The notes beneath the pieces were generated by a model. The model was given only the letters and a program-made list of their open reading frames with translations. It ran no database searches and was not told the DNA's origin. The translations under genes were made by a program, and so were the position numbers. A stretch of 35,846 bases of DNA from JBKBRC01 sp046292345 (GTDB lineage Bacteria; Bacteroidota; Rhodothermia; Rhodothermales; Rubricoccaceae): positions 1 to 35,846 of the forward strand of contig JBKBRC010000028.1 in assembly GCA_046292345.1 (NCBI GenBank), read 5' to 3'. Positions 15,503 through 24,800 of this stretch are shown here, piece by piece. Position 1 is the stretch's first letter. Every line of letters starts with the position of its first letter.

Positions 15503-17725
15503 CTAGCGCACGACGGCGAACTTGCCGGTCTGCACCTGGCCTGTGTCGCGGTCGAGCACGGTGAAGAGGTACAGGCCCGAGGCCGGCACGAGGTTGCTGT
15601 CGTTGAGCAGGTCCCAGGCGTGCTCGCCGCCGGCGACGACGCGGCCGGGCGCGGAGTAGACCTCGTACCAGCGCGTGTCGCCGGTGTAGGTGGCCGCGTC
15701 GTGGTCCATCTCGGCGATGACGTCGCCGGCGAGGGTGTAGACGCGGATCTGCGCGCGTGCGGGCAGGTTGGTGAAGTAGAGCTTGCGCTGCGTGTTGGTG
15801 GGCCCGTCCCAGGCCGCCGAGACGCGGTACGGGTTGGGGTAGACGCCGACGGGCGGGCGGTCCGGCGCGGTGCCGTCCACAGGGGCGGCGCCGGGGAAGA
15901 CGCGCACCGCCGACGCCGTGCGCGACGACTCGAACGAGGGCAGCCCGGCCTCGGCGTCGCCCTCATCGAAGGCCGTGACGGCGAAGACGTACTGCCAGCC
16001 CGAGAGCAGCCCGTCCTCGACGAAGCGGTAGCGGTAGGGGGTCGGGTCGCCAGGGAAGAAGACCGGCTCGGGCAGGCGGATCGCGTCGAAGCCGGTGTTG
16101 AAGCCGATGTCGTTGCCGGGCCGGTCGAACTGCGCGATGAGGCCGGCGCGGCCGACGAGGTCGCCCGAGCGGTCGTCGCCGGGATCGGAGCGGTAGATGC
16201 GGTAGCCCTCGAAGTCCTGCCGGCCCGAGACGGGATCGACGCTCGTCTCGGCGCGGTCGTCCCAGTAGAGGATGGCGCGCCCGCGCTCGAGCTCGACGCG
16301 CAGGCGGGGGCTCTGCGGCGGCTCCGGGATGAGGTAGCGGTCCAGGACGCCGTTGCCGTTGAGGTCCTCGCCGGGGTCGAGGCGGCCGTTGTAGTTGAGG
16401 TCTTCGCCGGCGTAGGTACGCATGGCCCAGAAGACGTTGTTGCGCAGCAGGCGGCGCGTGTCCTCGTTGTCGAGCGGGCGCGCGGCGAGGCCCTGGAACT
16501 CGGCCGGCTTCTGCGCGGCCACGAGCGCGAACACGACCGTGACGCTCTCGCCGGGCTCGACGCGCCGGAACGGCCCGACCGACATCAGGCCGAGCCAGTT
16601 GCCGTTGGCGACGCGGCCGTCCTCGGCGAGGCGCTGCCGGAGCGGGCGCGGGTCGGCGTCGCCGGGCAGGGGGCCGTCGAGCGGGAGCGAGGTCGCCATG
16701 CGGCGGTAACGCTCCTCGTCGTTGGCGGGGCGGGCGAGCTCGGCGTTGCCGCCGGCGAACTTCCACCAGCGCGCGTTGACGCGCGGCGCGGGCAGGCCGT
16801 CGGCGCGGTACTCGTCCTGGAGGTAGGGATGGAAGAAGCGGCGCCCGCGCTGCGGGTCCTGCCACTCAGCGCCCAGGAAGGCAATGGCGCCGTAGGTGTT
16901 GAGACTCTCCTCGGTCCCGCCCGCGTTGTAGGCATACGAGACGATCATGGAGTCCGTGGCGGCATTGACGAGCCGGCCCTCGGCGTCGTACTCGGGCATG
17001 CCCAGGAAGCCGCGCGCGCCCTTGTTGAAGAAGTTGGAGCCGGCGTCGGTGGTCGTGAGCACGTTACGCACGACGAGGTCCTCCCAGATGCCGACGTAGA
17101 CCGAGTCCCAGGCCTGCCCGGAGATGTTACGGACCTCGTACTCGACGATGACGAAGTACTCGGTGAAGGGGAAGCTCCAGGCGTACGAGCGCGTCTGGAC
17201 GGCCATGCCGAGCTGTCCCTGCGGGTCGGGCATGGGCGTGAACGTGCCCGGCACCACACGCGCCGTGTCGGCGAAGGCGGAGAGGAAGTCCTGGTGGCTG
17301 ACGGCCAGCGGCGTGAAGAACGGCGACTCCGGCAGCGACGAACGGCGCGCGATGGGCGAGGCCGGCGCGACCTCGTAGGCCGCGTTGCCCGGGGTGTAGC
17401 CGGCGCCGGACTCGGCCGCGGCCGTGCGCACGGTCACGAGCCCGTCGGCGCGGATGGCGCCCACCCAGAGGCCGGCCTCAAACAGGTGCTCGACGCCCGA
17501 GCCGAGCGGATACGCGAACGAGGGCGGCCCGGCCGTGTTGTTGCGCACTCCGGCGCGCCCCAGAAAGCCGGAGTTGGTGACCGTCACACCCGTGTTGCCG
17601 ACGTTGTGCACGGCCTCTTCGAACGCCTGCGCGGCGGCCGGCCGTGCCGAGAGCGGCAGCAAGAGCAGCGCAGCGAGGGCAGCCCGCAGGCCGCGCGCGC
17701 GCCGCACGAAAGAACGAAGCGCCAT
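15503..17725 (-). CDS. Large secreted protein with sorting-type C-terminus, first gene of the envelope operon
   Basis: From ATG at 17725 the protein has 740 residues: a signal peptide (RAALAALLLLPLSARPAAAQ), a conserved N-terminal block (VHNVGNTGVTVTNSGFLGR then GSGVEHLFEAGLWVGAIRAD) that I recall from uncharacterised exported proteins of the FCB group, a middle with calcium-binding-like DLNYNGRLDPGEDLNGNG near residue 445, a fibronectin III-like stretch (LRVELERGRAILYWDDRAETS) and a C-terminus VGVYPNPYRVSAAW followed by SGLYLFTVLDRDTGQVQTGKFAVVR, like a sorting signal. The longer frame (17803) is rejected because it puts 26 residues before the signal peptide. Upstream at 17767-17773 lies a candidate promoter, and the next gene begins 84 bases downstream. 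Confidence 0.84.
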   Translation of the reverse strand: MALRSFVRRARGLRAALAALLLLPLSARPAAAQAFEEAVHNVGNTGVTVTNSGFLGRAGVRNNTAGPPSFAYPLGSGVEHLFEAGLWVGAIRADGLVTVRTAAAESGAGYTPGNAAYEVAPASPIARRSSLPESPFFTPLAVSHQDFLSAFADTARVVPGTFTPMPDPQGQLGMAVQTRSYAWSFPFTEYFVIVEYEVRNISGQAWDSVYVGIWEDLVVRNVLTTTDAGSNFFNKGARGFLGMPEYDAEGRLVNAATDSMIVSYAYNAGGTEESLNTYGAIAFLGAEWQDPQRGRRFFHPYLQDEYRADGLPAPRVNARWWKFAGGNAELARPANDEERYRRMATSLPLDGPLPGDADPRPLRQRLAEDGRVANGNWLGLMSVGPFRRVEPGESVTVVFALVAAQKPAEFQGLAARPLDNEDTRRLLRNNVFWAMRTYAGEDLNYNGRLDPGEDLNGNGVLDRYLIPEPPQSPRLRVELERGRAILYWDDRAETSVDPVSGRQDFEGYRIYRSDPGDDRSGDLVGRAGLIAQFDRPGNDIGFNTGFDAIRLPEPVFFPGDPTPYRYRFVEDGLLSGWQYVFAVTAFDEGDAEAGLPSFESSRTASAVRVFPGAAPVDGTAPDRPPVGVYPNPYRVSAAWDGPTNTQRKLYFTNLPARAQIRVYTLAGDVIAEMDHDAATYTGDTRWYEVYSAPGRVVAGGEHAWDLLNDSNLVPASGLYLFTVLDRDTGQVQTGKFAVVR

Positions 17726-17766
17726 CAGGCGAATGGAAAGAGTCCGGTGGTCCCGTGTTGGACCGG

Positions 17767-17773
17767 GAACATA
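17767..17773 (-). promoter_or_regulatory. Candidate -7 box for the six-gene operon
   Basis: On the minus strand TATGTTC resembles the start of TAnnTTTG and lies about 42 bases upstream of the ATG at 17725. It is less close to the consensus than the TAGCTTG boxes elsewhere in the window. It is the only candidate seen between 17726 and 17800. Confidence 0.3.
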
Positions 17774-17873
17774 GCCGCGCGCGGGGACGCAGGCAAAGGC
17801 CATCCGCCGCCTCCGGCGCAGCCTTAACCGCTTCCATACATTCGGCCCCGTTGCCGGGTTATGCCTGTGTTAC

Positions 17874-17967
17874 GCCCGGCGTCGCCCCGGCGGCGCCGGG
17901 CCAGCAAATGGCCGCAGGGCGGCTCGCCGAAGCGAGCCACCCTGCGTGCACGCCCGAGGTTTCGGGC
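17874..17967. other. Cluster of three hairpins between the operon and the Oar-like gene
   Basis: GCCCGGCG (17874-17881) pairs with CGCCGGGC (17894-17901). AGGGCGGCTCGC (17916-17927) pairs with GCGAGCCACCCT (17932-17943) around a CGAA loop, with one C-A mismatch. GCCCGA (17952-17957) pairs with TCGGGC (17962-17967). The last two lie just beyond the stop of the minus-strand receptor gene at 17987 and probably end its transcript, although no T-tract is present. The remaining bases of the 261-bp gap show no gene. Confidence 0.5.
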
Positions 17968-17986
17968 ACACCAGCGCGGACCAGGC

Positions 17987-20900
17987 TCAGTAGGAGAGCC
18001 GGATACCGAAGAGCGCCTGCCAGCGCGAGTTGAGCGTCGGGCTGACCTGGAACGTCTCCACCAGCGGGTCGCCCTGGATGCCGCCCGAGCCGAGCAGCGG
18101 GAAGGTGAACGTCGGCTCGCCGTTGGCGTTGACGCCGCGGAAGGCGATCGGCTGGTTGCGGATCGGCGTGCGGATCAGGCCCCAGCTCGAGTTGAGCAGG
18201 TTGCCGGCGTTGACCACGTCGAACGAGAGCTCGAGGCGCGGGGCGCGGCTGCCCGCGCCCACGACCGAGGCTGGCAGGCCGAGCTCCTGCTTGAACGAGA
18301 GGTCCACGCGGTTGACCCACGGGCTGCGGGCCGCGCCGCGCTCGGCGTACTGGCCGCGGCGCGTCGAGAGGTACGGGTCCTGCGCGATGAACGCGTCGAG
18401 TTGCTGCCAGATCTGGTCCGGCGTACGCGTGTCGCCCGCCGCCGGGTTGATCACGATCTGGTCGCGGCTGGCCGGCACGAAGATCAGGTCGTTGTTGCTG
18501 ATGCCGTCGCCGTTCATGTCGCCGGTGTAGGTGTAGGAGTAGTTGCTCCCCACCCCGCCGTCGTAGATGAGCGAGAGCGTCGTGCGCGCGAAGCCGAGCG
18601 CGCGCAGGTTGTACGAGCCGATGCCCAGGACGCGGTGGCGCTGGTCGTTGACCGAGAAGCCGAGCACCGGGTCGTTGGGGCTCGTGAAGACCTGGTTGTT
18701 GTTGAAGGCCGTGGCGGCGATGGCGCTTGTGGAGGACGTGAGGTCCTTGGCCATCGCGTTGGTGTAGGCCAGGCGCGCGAGCAGGCCGTCAAGGAGGCCG
18801 GCATCGAACGACTTCTGGAGCTCGCCCGTGAGCGAGTACTGGTAGCCCTGGTTCGTGTTGTCCAGGATGATGGCGTTCGTCACGCCGGCGTTGATGCGGT
18901 TGGCCGCGGCCGTGCCGGCGAAGCGCGGGCGGTTATCGGCACCGTTGAACGTCCCGATGGGCTCGCGCAGGTTGGCGTTGCGGTGGAAGACCGCGTTGAT
19001 GTCCGCCGTGTAGATGCCGTCGAACGTGGCCACGAAGCCGTAGGGCAGCTGCGCGTCGAAGCCGAGGTTGGTGCGCCACACCTGGGGGAACTTGAAGTTC
19101 TCCGCCGTCGCGTTGATGAGCACCGTGGCCGGCGTGGTCGGGTTGGCCGGGATGAGCGCGCTGCGGTCCTGGACGAGCGTGATCTGGCGGCAGTTGCCGG
19201 CGGCCACGCTCGTGCCCGGCTGGCACAGCGGGGCGGTGCCGTTGCCCGTCACGAACGTCTCGCCGAAGAGCACGCCGTTGTTGGAGGCCTGGTTGGAGAT
19301 CCACACGAACGGGATCTTGCCCGTGAAGACCCCCGTGCCGCCGCGCACCTGGTACTGGCGGTTGTTGAGCACGTCGTAGTTGAAGCCGAGGCGCGGCGAC
19401 CAGAGCGGCGTGCTGCGCGGCAGGCGCGAGGTGTCGATGCGCTCGCCGTTGGCGAACGTGAGGCCGGCGACGGTCTCGTTGCGCGGCAGGTCGCTCGTGA
19501 AGATCGGCACGTCCATGCGGAGGCCGAGCGTGAGCTTGAGGTTGTCGAGCGCGCGGAACTCGTTCTGCGCGTAGAGCCCGGCCTGGATGGCCGAGATCTC
19601 GGCCAGCGGCACGTCCACACCCGGCACGGCCGAGTACTGGATCTGGAACTGCGTCGGCTGCGGCACGCCCGGCGCGGTGCGGTCGGACGCGTTGGCGTGC
19701 GCCAGGAAGTCCTCGACCGAGCGGAAGCGGAAGGCGCCGTACCAGTTGGGCGTGAACCCGTTCGAGAACGCGTAGAACTCGTTCGAGGTGCCCACGGTGA
19801 CGACGTTGCGCCCGAAGAACCCGGTCAGGTTGTTCGAGAGCTGGAAGATGTCGGTCGAGAGACGGTTGTTGGCCGTGAAGGGCTCGTAGCCGAACGACGT
19901 GTAGACCCCGCCGCTGCCGTCGAACACGTCGACGAGCGGGAACGGGTTGTTGTCGCTGGGCGAGGAGCGGCTGTCGCGCAGGGCGGTGTAGCCGAGCGTG
20001 AACTGGTTCGACCACGTCGTGCCGAAGGTCGAGTTGAGCTGCCCGATGGCCGAGTAGACGTCGTTGTTGATCGCGTAGTTGACGCCCGAGAAGGGGATGC
20101 GGCGGCTGTTGGCCTGCCGGCCGTCCTGCCCGAGCCCCGAGTTCGAGACGGGGACGTCCCGGAACGAGTCGAGGTAGTTGAGACGGAGGCTGAAGCGGTG
20201 CTGCGGGCTCAGGTTGGCGTCGAAGCGGGCGGTAACGTTCGTGCCGCCGTTGTCGAGGTCGAACAGGCCGAACGTGCCCGGGTCGTAGCCGTAGCGGTCG
20301 ATGAGCGTCTGGCGGATCGTCTCGAGGTCCGAGGCGAGCACGCGCGAGACGTCCGGGCCGGTCTCGCCCGGCGAGGTGGCCGGCCGGAACGTGGCGCCCG
20401 GGTCGACGCGGCTGCGCAGCTCGCCGTTGACGAAGAAGAAGGCGCGGTTGCGCAGGATCGGGCCGCCGACCGAGAGGCCGCTCTGGCGCTCGTTGAAGCG
20501 CGCCACTTCGGAGGGGGTGCCGTCCAGGCGCTCGCCCACGAAGTTCTGGTTGCGGAGGAACGAGTAGACCGAGCCGGTATAGTCGTTGGTGCCGCCGCGC
20601 GTGACGACGTTGATGCCGGCGCCCGTGAACGAGCCCTGGCGCACGTCGTAGGGCGCGATCGAGACCTGGACCTGCTCGATGGCGTCGAGCGCGACCGGCT
20701 GCTGCCGCGTCTGCCCGCCCACTTCCGAGGCGAGGCCGAAGACGTTGTTGAAGACCGAGCCGTCGATCGAGATGTTGTTGTAGAGGTTGTTGCGTCCGCC
20801 GAACGAGTTGAAGCCGGTCGACTGCGCGTTGAGGCGCGTGAAGTCCGAGAGGCTCCGGTTGATCGTCGGGAGGCTCTCAAGCTGCTGCCGCGAGATCTGC

Positions 20901-21328
20901 GTCTGGGCGCCCGTGCGGTCCGGGTTGATCGTACGGTTGGCGTCGGCGACGACCTCGACTTCGCCGATCATGGCCGCGTCCTCGCGCAGCGTGAACGTGA
21001 GCGAGAGGTCCGAGCCGAGCGCGAGCACGATGCCTGTGCGCACGTCCGGCCGGAAGCCCGTGAAGGTCGCTGTGATCGTATAAGGACCGCCGACCTGCAT
21101 GTTCTGGATGTTGAACCGCCCGTCGACGCGCGTGGCGACGCCGTAGCGCGTGCCCGTTGGCTCGTGCACGGCGACGACGTTGGCGCCGGGCAGGGGCTGC
21201 CCGGCCTGGTCGTTGACGACGCCCGAGAGGGCGGCCGTCGTGACCACCTGGGCGGAGGCCGGGAGGGCGAGCAGCGCGGCGAGAACCACGAGCCAGCCGC
21301 GCGCCCGGCGCAGGGTGACAGTAGCCAT
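17987..21328 (-). CDS. Oar-like TonB-dependent receptor (paralogue A)
   Basis: The 1113-residue protein has a signal peptide ending ALPASAQ, a carboxypeptidase-regulatory-like domain (about 27-115, with LPGANVVAVHEPTGTRYG), a plug with ISRQQLESLPTINRSLSDFTR and GGRNNLYNNISIDGSVFNN, then VTRGGTNDYTGSVYSF and a long barrel ending WQALFGIRLSY, with a terminal aromatic residue for membrane insertion. This layout matches the Oar family (OmpA-related adventurous-motility or protease-uptake receptors), which lack a SusD partner. Its ligand is unknown. The ATG at 21328 directly precedes the signal peptide; the frame stays open far upstream but only as a shadow. It is divergent from a close paralogue at 21831, and the two share a 44-bp inverted DNA block in their 5' coding regions. 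A strong hairpin lies in its leader. Confidence 0.93.
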   Translation of the reverse strand: MATVTLRRARGWLVVLAALLALPASAQVVTTAALSGVVNDQAGQPLPGANVVAVHEPTGTRYGVATRVDGRFNIQNMQVGGPYTITATFTGFRPDVRTGIVLALGSDLSLTFTLREDAAMIGEVEVVADANRTINPDRTGAQTQISRQQLESLPTINRSLSDFTRLNAQSTGFNSFGGRNNLYNNISIDGSVFNNVFGLASEVGGQTRQQPVALDAIEQVQVSIAPYDVRQGSFTGAGINVVTRGGTNDYTGSVYSFLRNQNFVGERLDGTPSEVARFNERQSGLSVGGPILRNRAFFFVNGELRSRVDPGATFRPATSPGETGPDVSRVLASDLETIRQTLIDRYGYDPGTFGLFDLDNGGTNVTARFDANLSPQHRFSLRLNYLDSFRDVPVSNSGLGQDGRQANSRRIPFSGVNYAINNDVYSAIGQLNSTFGTTWSNQFTLGYTALRDSRSSPSDNNPFPLVDVFDGSGGVYTSFGYEPFTANNRLSTDIFQLSNNLTGFFGRNVVTVGTSNEFYAFSNGFTPNWYGAFRFRSVEDFLAHANASDRTAPGVPQPTQFQIQYSAVPGVDVPLAEISAIQAGLYAQNEFRALDNLKLTLGLRMDVPIFTSDLPRNETVAGLTFANGERIDTSRLPRSTPLWSPRLGFNYDVLNNRQYQVRGGTGVFTGKIPFVWISNQASNNGVLFGETFVTGNGTAPLCQPGTSVAAGNCRQITLVQDRSALIPANPTTPATVLINATAENFKFPQVWRTNLGFDAQLPYGFVATFDGIYTADINAVFHRNANLREPIGTFNGADNRPRFAGTAAANRINAGVTNAIILDNTNQGYQYSLTGELQKSFDAGLLDGLLARLAYTNAMAKDLTSSTSAIAATAFNNNQVFTSPNDPVLGFSVNDQRHRVLGIGSYNLRALGFARTTLSLIYDGGVGSNYSYTYTGDMNGDGISNNDLIFVPASRDQIVINPAAGDTRTPDQIWQQLDAFIAQDPYLSTRRGQYAERGAARSPWVNRVDLSFKQELGLPASVVGAGSRAPRLELSFDVVNAGNLLNSSWGLIRTPIRNQPIAFRGVNANGEPTFTFPLLGSGGIQGDPLVETFQVSPTLNSRWQALFGIRLSY
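21144..21187 (-). repeat. Left arm of a 44-bp inverted repeat shared with the divergent paralogue
   Basis: Read on the minus strand, this block matches 21957-22000 on the plus strand with one mismatch (at 21158 against 21986): 29 identical bases (21159-21187) and then 14 more (21144-21157). It encodes GANVVAVHEPTGTRY in both receptors. The arms are 769 bases apart and enclose both promoters, both starts and both signal peptides. Confidence 0.92.
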
Positions 21329-21366
21329 AAAGGGGAGGAAGACCTCAGGATGTAGGGGTTGGGCCA

Positions 21367-21399
21367 CCGGAGGCGGTGCTCCATGGCACGAGCCTCCGG
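21367..21399 (-). promoter_or_regulatory. Hairpin in the leader of the minus-strand Oar-like gene
   Basis: CCGGAGGC (21367-21374) pairs with GCCTCCGG (21392-21399), with an inner GTGC/GCAC stem (21376-21379 and 21386-21389). It lies just downstream of the candidate promoter at 21410-21417, so it would be at the very 5' end of the transcript, 39 bases or more before the start codon. It may stabilise the mRNA or serve as a control element; no known riboswitch is recognised. Confidence 0.6.
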
Positions 21400-21409
21400 G
21401 AGAGCGGCG

Positions 21410-21417
21410 CGAAGCTA
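21410..21417 (-). promoter_or_regulatory. Candidate -7 box for Oar-like paralogue A
   Basis: On the minus strand TAGCTTCG matches TAnnTTYG. The predicted transcript start near 21403 gives a leader of about 75 bases. Confidence 0.5.
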
Positions 21418-21792
21418 GCGCGGCCACTTTGCCCGTTCGGTGGAGAAAGAGCGCAGGCGCCGGACATAACACTCTGTCAACACGCAAGAGGCCTGCGCGA
21501 GGCCCGCCAGGGCGGCCTGTCCGCGTCTCGTCTGCCTGCTCCTCTGCCGTGGCCACATCCCTTCTTGCAGCGCCCTGTCTTGCAGCGCCCGGCGGCCTAC
21601 CGGCAGGCGCGAGAGCAGGCGAGGCGCCGCACCCCGGAAGCGGCCGAAGCCTGTTGCCCTCCCCTGCCGGTCCTCCGCTCAGGCCCCGGGGCAGCCCGGC
21701 CAAGCCGGTCACGCAGTATCTGCCCACGCTCAGCCGCCCGTTAACCTATCGTAACTCCACCAAGGCTTGGCAACCGCCAGGTTCCAGCCCAG
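21418..21792. other. Gene-free core of the divergent receptor promoter region
   Basis: No credible coding frame, RNA gene or long hairpin is seen. It holds a 13-bp direct repeat (TCTTGCAGCGCCC at 21563-21575 and 21578-21590). Near 21730-21750 there is a small AT-rich patch (GTTAACCTATCGTAAC) just upstream of the plus-strand promoter, which could be an operator or upstream element. Confidence 0.6.
21563..21590. repeat. 13-bp direct repeat in the receptor intergenic region
   Basis: TCTTGCAGCGCCC occurs at 21563-21575 and again at 21578-21590, a 15-base step. Two copies this close in a promoter region could be regulator half-sites or a small duplication; they are not near either predicted -7 box. 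Confidence 0.6.
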
Positions 21793-21799
21793 TAGCTTG
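21793..21799 (+). promoter_or_regulatory. Candidate -7 box for Oar-like paralogue B
   Basis: TAGCTTG lies 31 bases before the ATG at 21831. A TTGG about 20 bases upstream (near 21773) is a plausible distal element. The same heptamer precedes smc and the NPP-type gene, which strengthens the call. Confidence 0.55.
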
Positions 21800-21830
21800 C
21801 TCCAGTCACACTCCCCCCTCTCATTTCGCA

Positions 21831-24800
21831 ATGCTACGCTCCATTACCCTTGCTGCCGTGCTGCTGTGCGCGCTCGCGCCCGCGGCCCTCGCGCAGGGCG
21901 TCACGACGTCGGCCATGAACGGGCTCGTGCTCGACCAGAGCCGCCAGCCGCTCCCGGGCGCCAACGTCGTCGCCGTGCACGAGCCCACGGGCACGCGCTA
22001 TGGCACGATCACGCGTGCCGACGGCCGCTACAACCTGACCAACCTCCAGGTAGGCGGGCCCTACTCCGTGACCGTGTCCTTCATCGGCTTCCAGGCGGTG
22101 CAGGAGACCGGGATCACGCTGGCCCTCGGCGAGAACCGCGTGCAGAACTTCACTCTGCGTGAGGCCGCCGCCGCGCTCGACGAGGTCGTCGTGCTCGGCA
22201 CCGGCGACGCCACGTTCAACGCGAGCCGCACGGGCGCCTCGACCAACGTCTCGACTGAGCAGATCGAGCGCCTCCCGACGATCGCTCGCTCGATCCAGGA
22301 CTTCACGCGCCTGAGCCCGCAGGTCTCAGGTAACAGCGTCGGCGGCCGCAACAACCGCTACAACAACATCCAGCTCGACGGCGCGATCCTCAACGACGCC
22401 TTCGGCCTGCCAGCCTCGGGCACGCCCGGCGGCCAGGTGGGCGCGCAGCCGGTCGCGCTCGACGCCATCGCGGAGTTCCAGGTCGAGGCGGCGCCCTACG
22501 ACGTGCGCCGCGCCGGCTTCACCGGCGGCCTGATCAACGCCGTCACGCGCCGCGGCACCAACGACTTCGACGGCTCGGCGTACTTCTTCGGACGCAACCA
22601 GAACTTCGTCGGCCTGAGCCCGGACGCCAACCGCACGCGGCTCGAGGACTTCGGGGAGTTCCAGACCGGGTTCCGCCTCGGCGGCCCGATCCAGCGCAAC
22701 CGCCTCTTCTTCTTCGCCAACGTCGAGACGCGGCGGCTCAACGAGCCCTTCGGCGGCGGCCTCGCCGGCTCCGGCGCCGCCAACGAGTTCGTGCTCGGGC
22801 AGGCCGACCTCGAGCGCATCCGCACGATCGCTCAGAACTACGGGCTCAACCCCGGCAGCTTCGGCCCGGCCTCGAACAACACCAACGACGTCAAGCTGTT
22901 CGGGCGCCTGGACTGGAACATCAACGACAACAACCGCCTCACGCTGCGCCACAACTTCGTCGACGCTGGCGCCGACCGCGGCATCTTCCGCTCGGCCTCG
23001 AGCTGGTCGTTCGACGACATCAACTACGTCTTCCGAAGCCGCCAGAACTCGAGCGTGGCCCAGCTCAACAGCACGCTCGGAAGCAACCTCTTTGGCGAGG
23101 CGCGCATCGGCTGGACGACCGTGCGCGACCAGCGCGACTACGGCGACCGCCCGCCCGCGCCGTCCATCACGATCTTCGTGCCCGGCGGCCGCGTGGACCT
23201 GGGCCAGGAGCGCTCCTCGCAGCAGAACGCGCTCGACCAGGACATCCTCGAGCTGACGGCCAACGCGACGCTGTTCGCGAACAACCTCACGTTCGTCTTC
23301 GGCACCGACAACCAGTACAGCCGCTTCAGCAACCTCTTCCTGCAGGATTTCTACGGCTCGTACGAGTTCCAGGGCATCGACGCGTTCGAGGCCGGTCAGC
23401 CCTCGCGCTACCGCTACAGCTACGCCAACGAGCAGTTCTTCCCGCGCGGCGCCGCTCCGCGCGCCGAGTGGGGCTACATCCGCGCCGGCCTGTTCGGCCA
23501 GGCCGAGTGGCGCGCGCTGCCGGGCCTGAACCTGACGGGCGGCCTGCGCCTCGACGTGCCCTACTTCCTCGACAGGCCACTCCGCAACGAGACGTTCGAG
23601 CAGGCCTTTGGCCTGCGCACGGACGAGGTGCCCTCGGGCAACATCCAGCTCTCGCCCCGCGTGGCGTTCAACTACGACGTCACCGGCGACCGCAGCACGC
23701 AGCTGCGCGGCGGCGTCGGCATCTTCAGCGGCCCGCCGCTCGGCGTCTGGCTCTCCAACCAGTACTCCAACACGGGCGTCGACATTCTGCGCGTGGACGT
23801 GAGAAACCGACCGGCGGGCTTCTTCGTGCCCGATCCGGAGCGGCAGCCGCGCCCCGGTGAGACGGCCGGCCTGAGCCCCGTCGCCACGGCGGCCATCGCG
23901 CTCACCGACCGCAACTTCACGTTCCCGAAGGTGCTCCGTACCAGCCTCGGCGTGGACCAGCGCCTGCCGTTCTACGGCCTCGTGGCCACCGCCGAGGTGC
24001 AGTACTCGCCCGTGCTCAACGACGTCTACTTCACGAACCTCAACCTGGGCGACCAGGTCGGCACCAACGCCGTCGACGGGCGCCCGGTGTTCACCGCCCT
24101 CCGGGACAGCCGCTTCACGTCGGCGATCCTGATGAGCAACACCGATCGGGGCTACACGACCAACCTGACGTTCCAGCTCGAGCGGCCCTCGCAGCAAGGC
24201 TTCTTCGGGCGCATGGCCTACAACTTCCAGCAGTCGCGCGCCGTCAACTCCGGCGGCTCCAGCGTGGCGCTCTCGAACTGGAACCAGAACTACACCACCG
24301 GCAACCCGAACGACGAGGCGGTCTCGCGCACGTTCTTCGAGGTGCCGCACCGCATCCTCGGCGTGCTCTCCTACAACGCGGACCTGTTCGCGTCGCTGGC
24401 CGGGCGCCGCGGCTTCGCCACGACGTTCTCGCTCATCTACGAGGGCAACTCGGGCCTGCCGTACAGCTACATCTTCAACCGCGACGTCAACGGCGACGGC
24501 GAGAGCTTCAACGACCTCGTGTACATCCCCCGCGAGTCGGACCGCAATCTGTTCGTCATCTCGGACGCGGACTGGGCGGCGCTCAACAGCTACATCAGCA
24601 ACAGCTCCTCGCTCAACGCGCGGCGCGGCCAGATCGCCGAGCGCAACGGCGCTACCGCGCCCTGGCAGAACCGCTTTGACCTGCGCCTGGCGCAGCAGGT
24701 GCCGACCGTCTCCGGCCAGCGGGCCGAGCTCACACTCGACCTGATCAACGCGGGCAACCTGCTCAACAACGAGTGGGGCCGCGTCCGCACTGTCGGCCGT

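Noticed and set aside
7448..17827. Plus-strand open frames of 1357, 702 and 1648 codons opposite the six-gene operon
   Set aside because: Low-complexity Arg/Val/Glu/Ala composition typical of antisense frames in high-GC genes; real families lie on the minus strand.
17861..21355. 1164-codon plus-strand open frame
   Set aside because: Antisense of Oar-like paralogue A.
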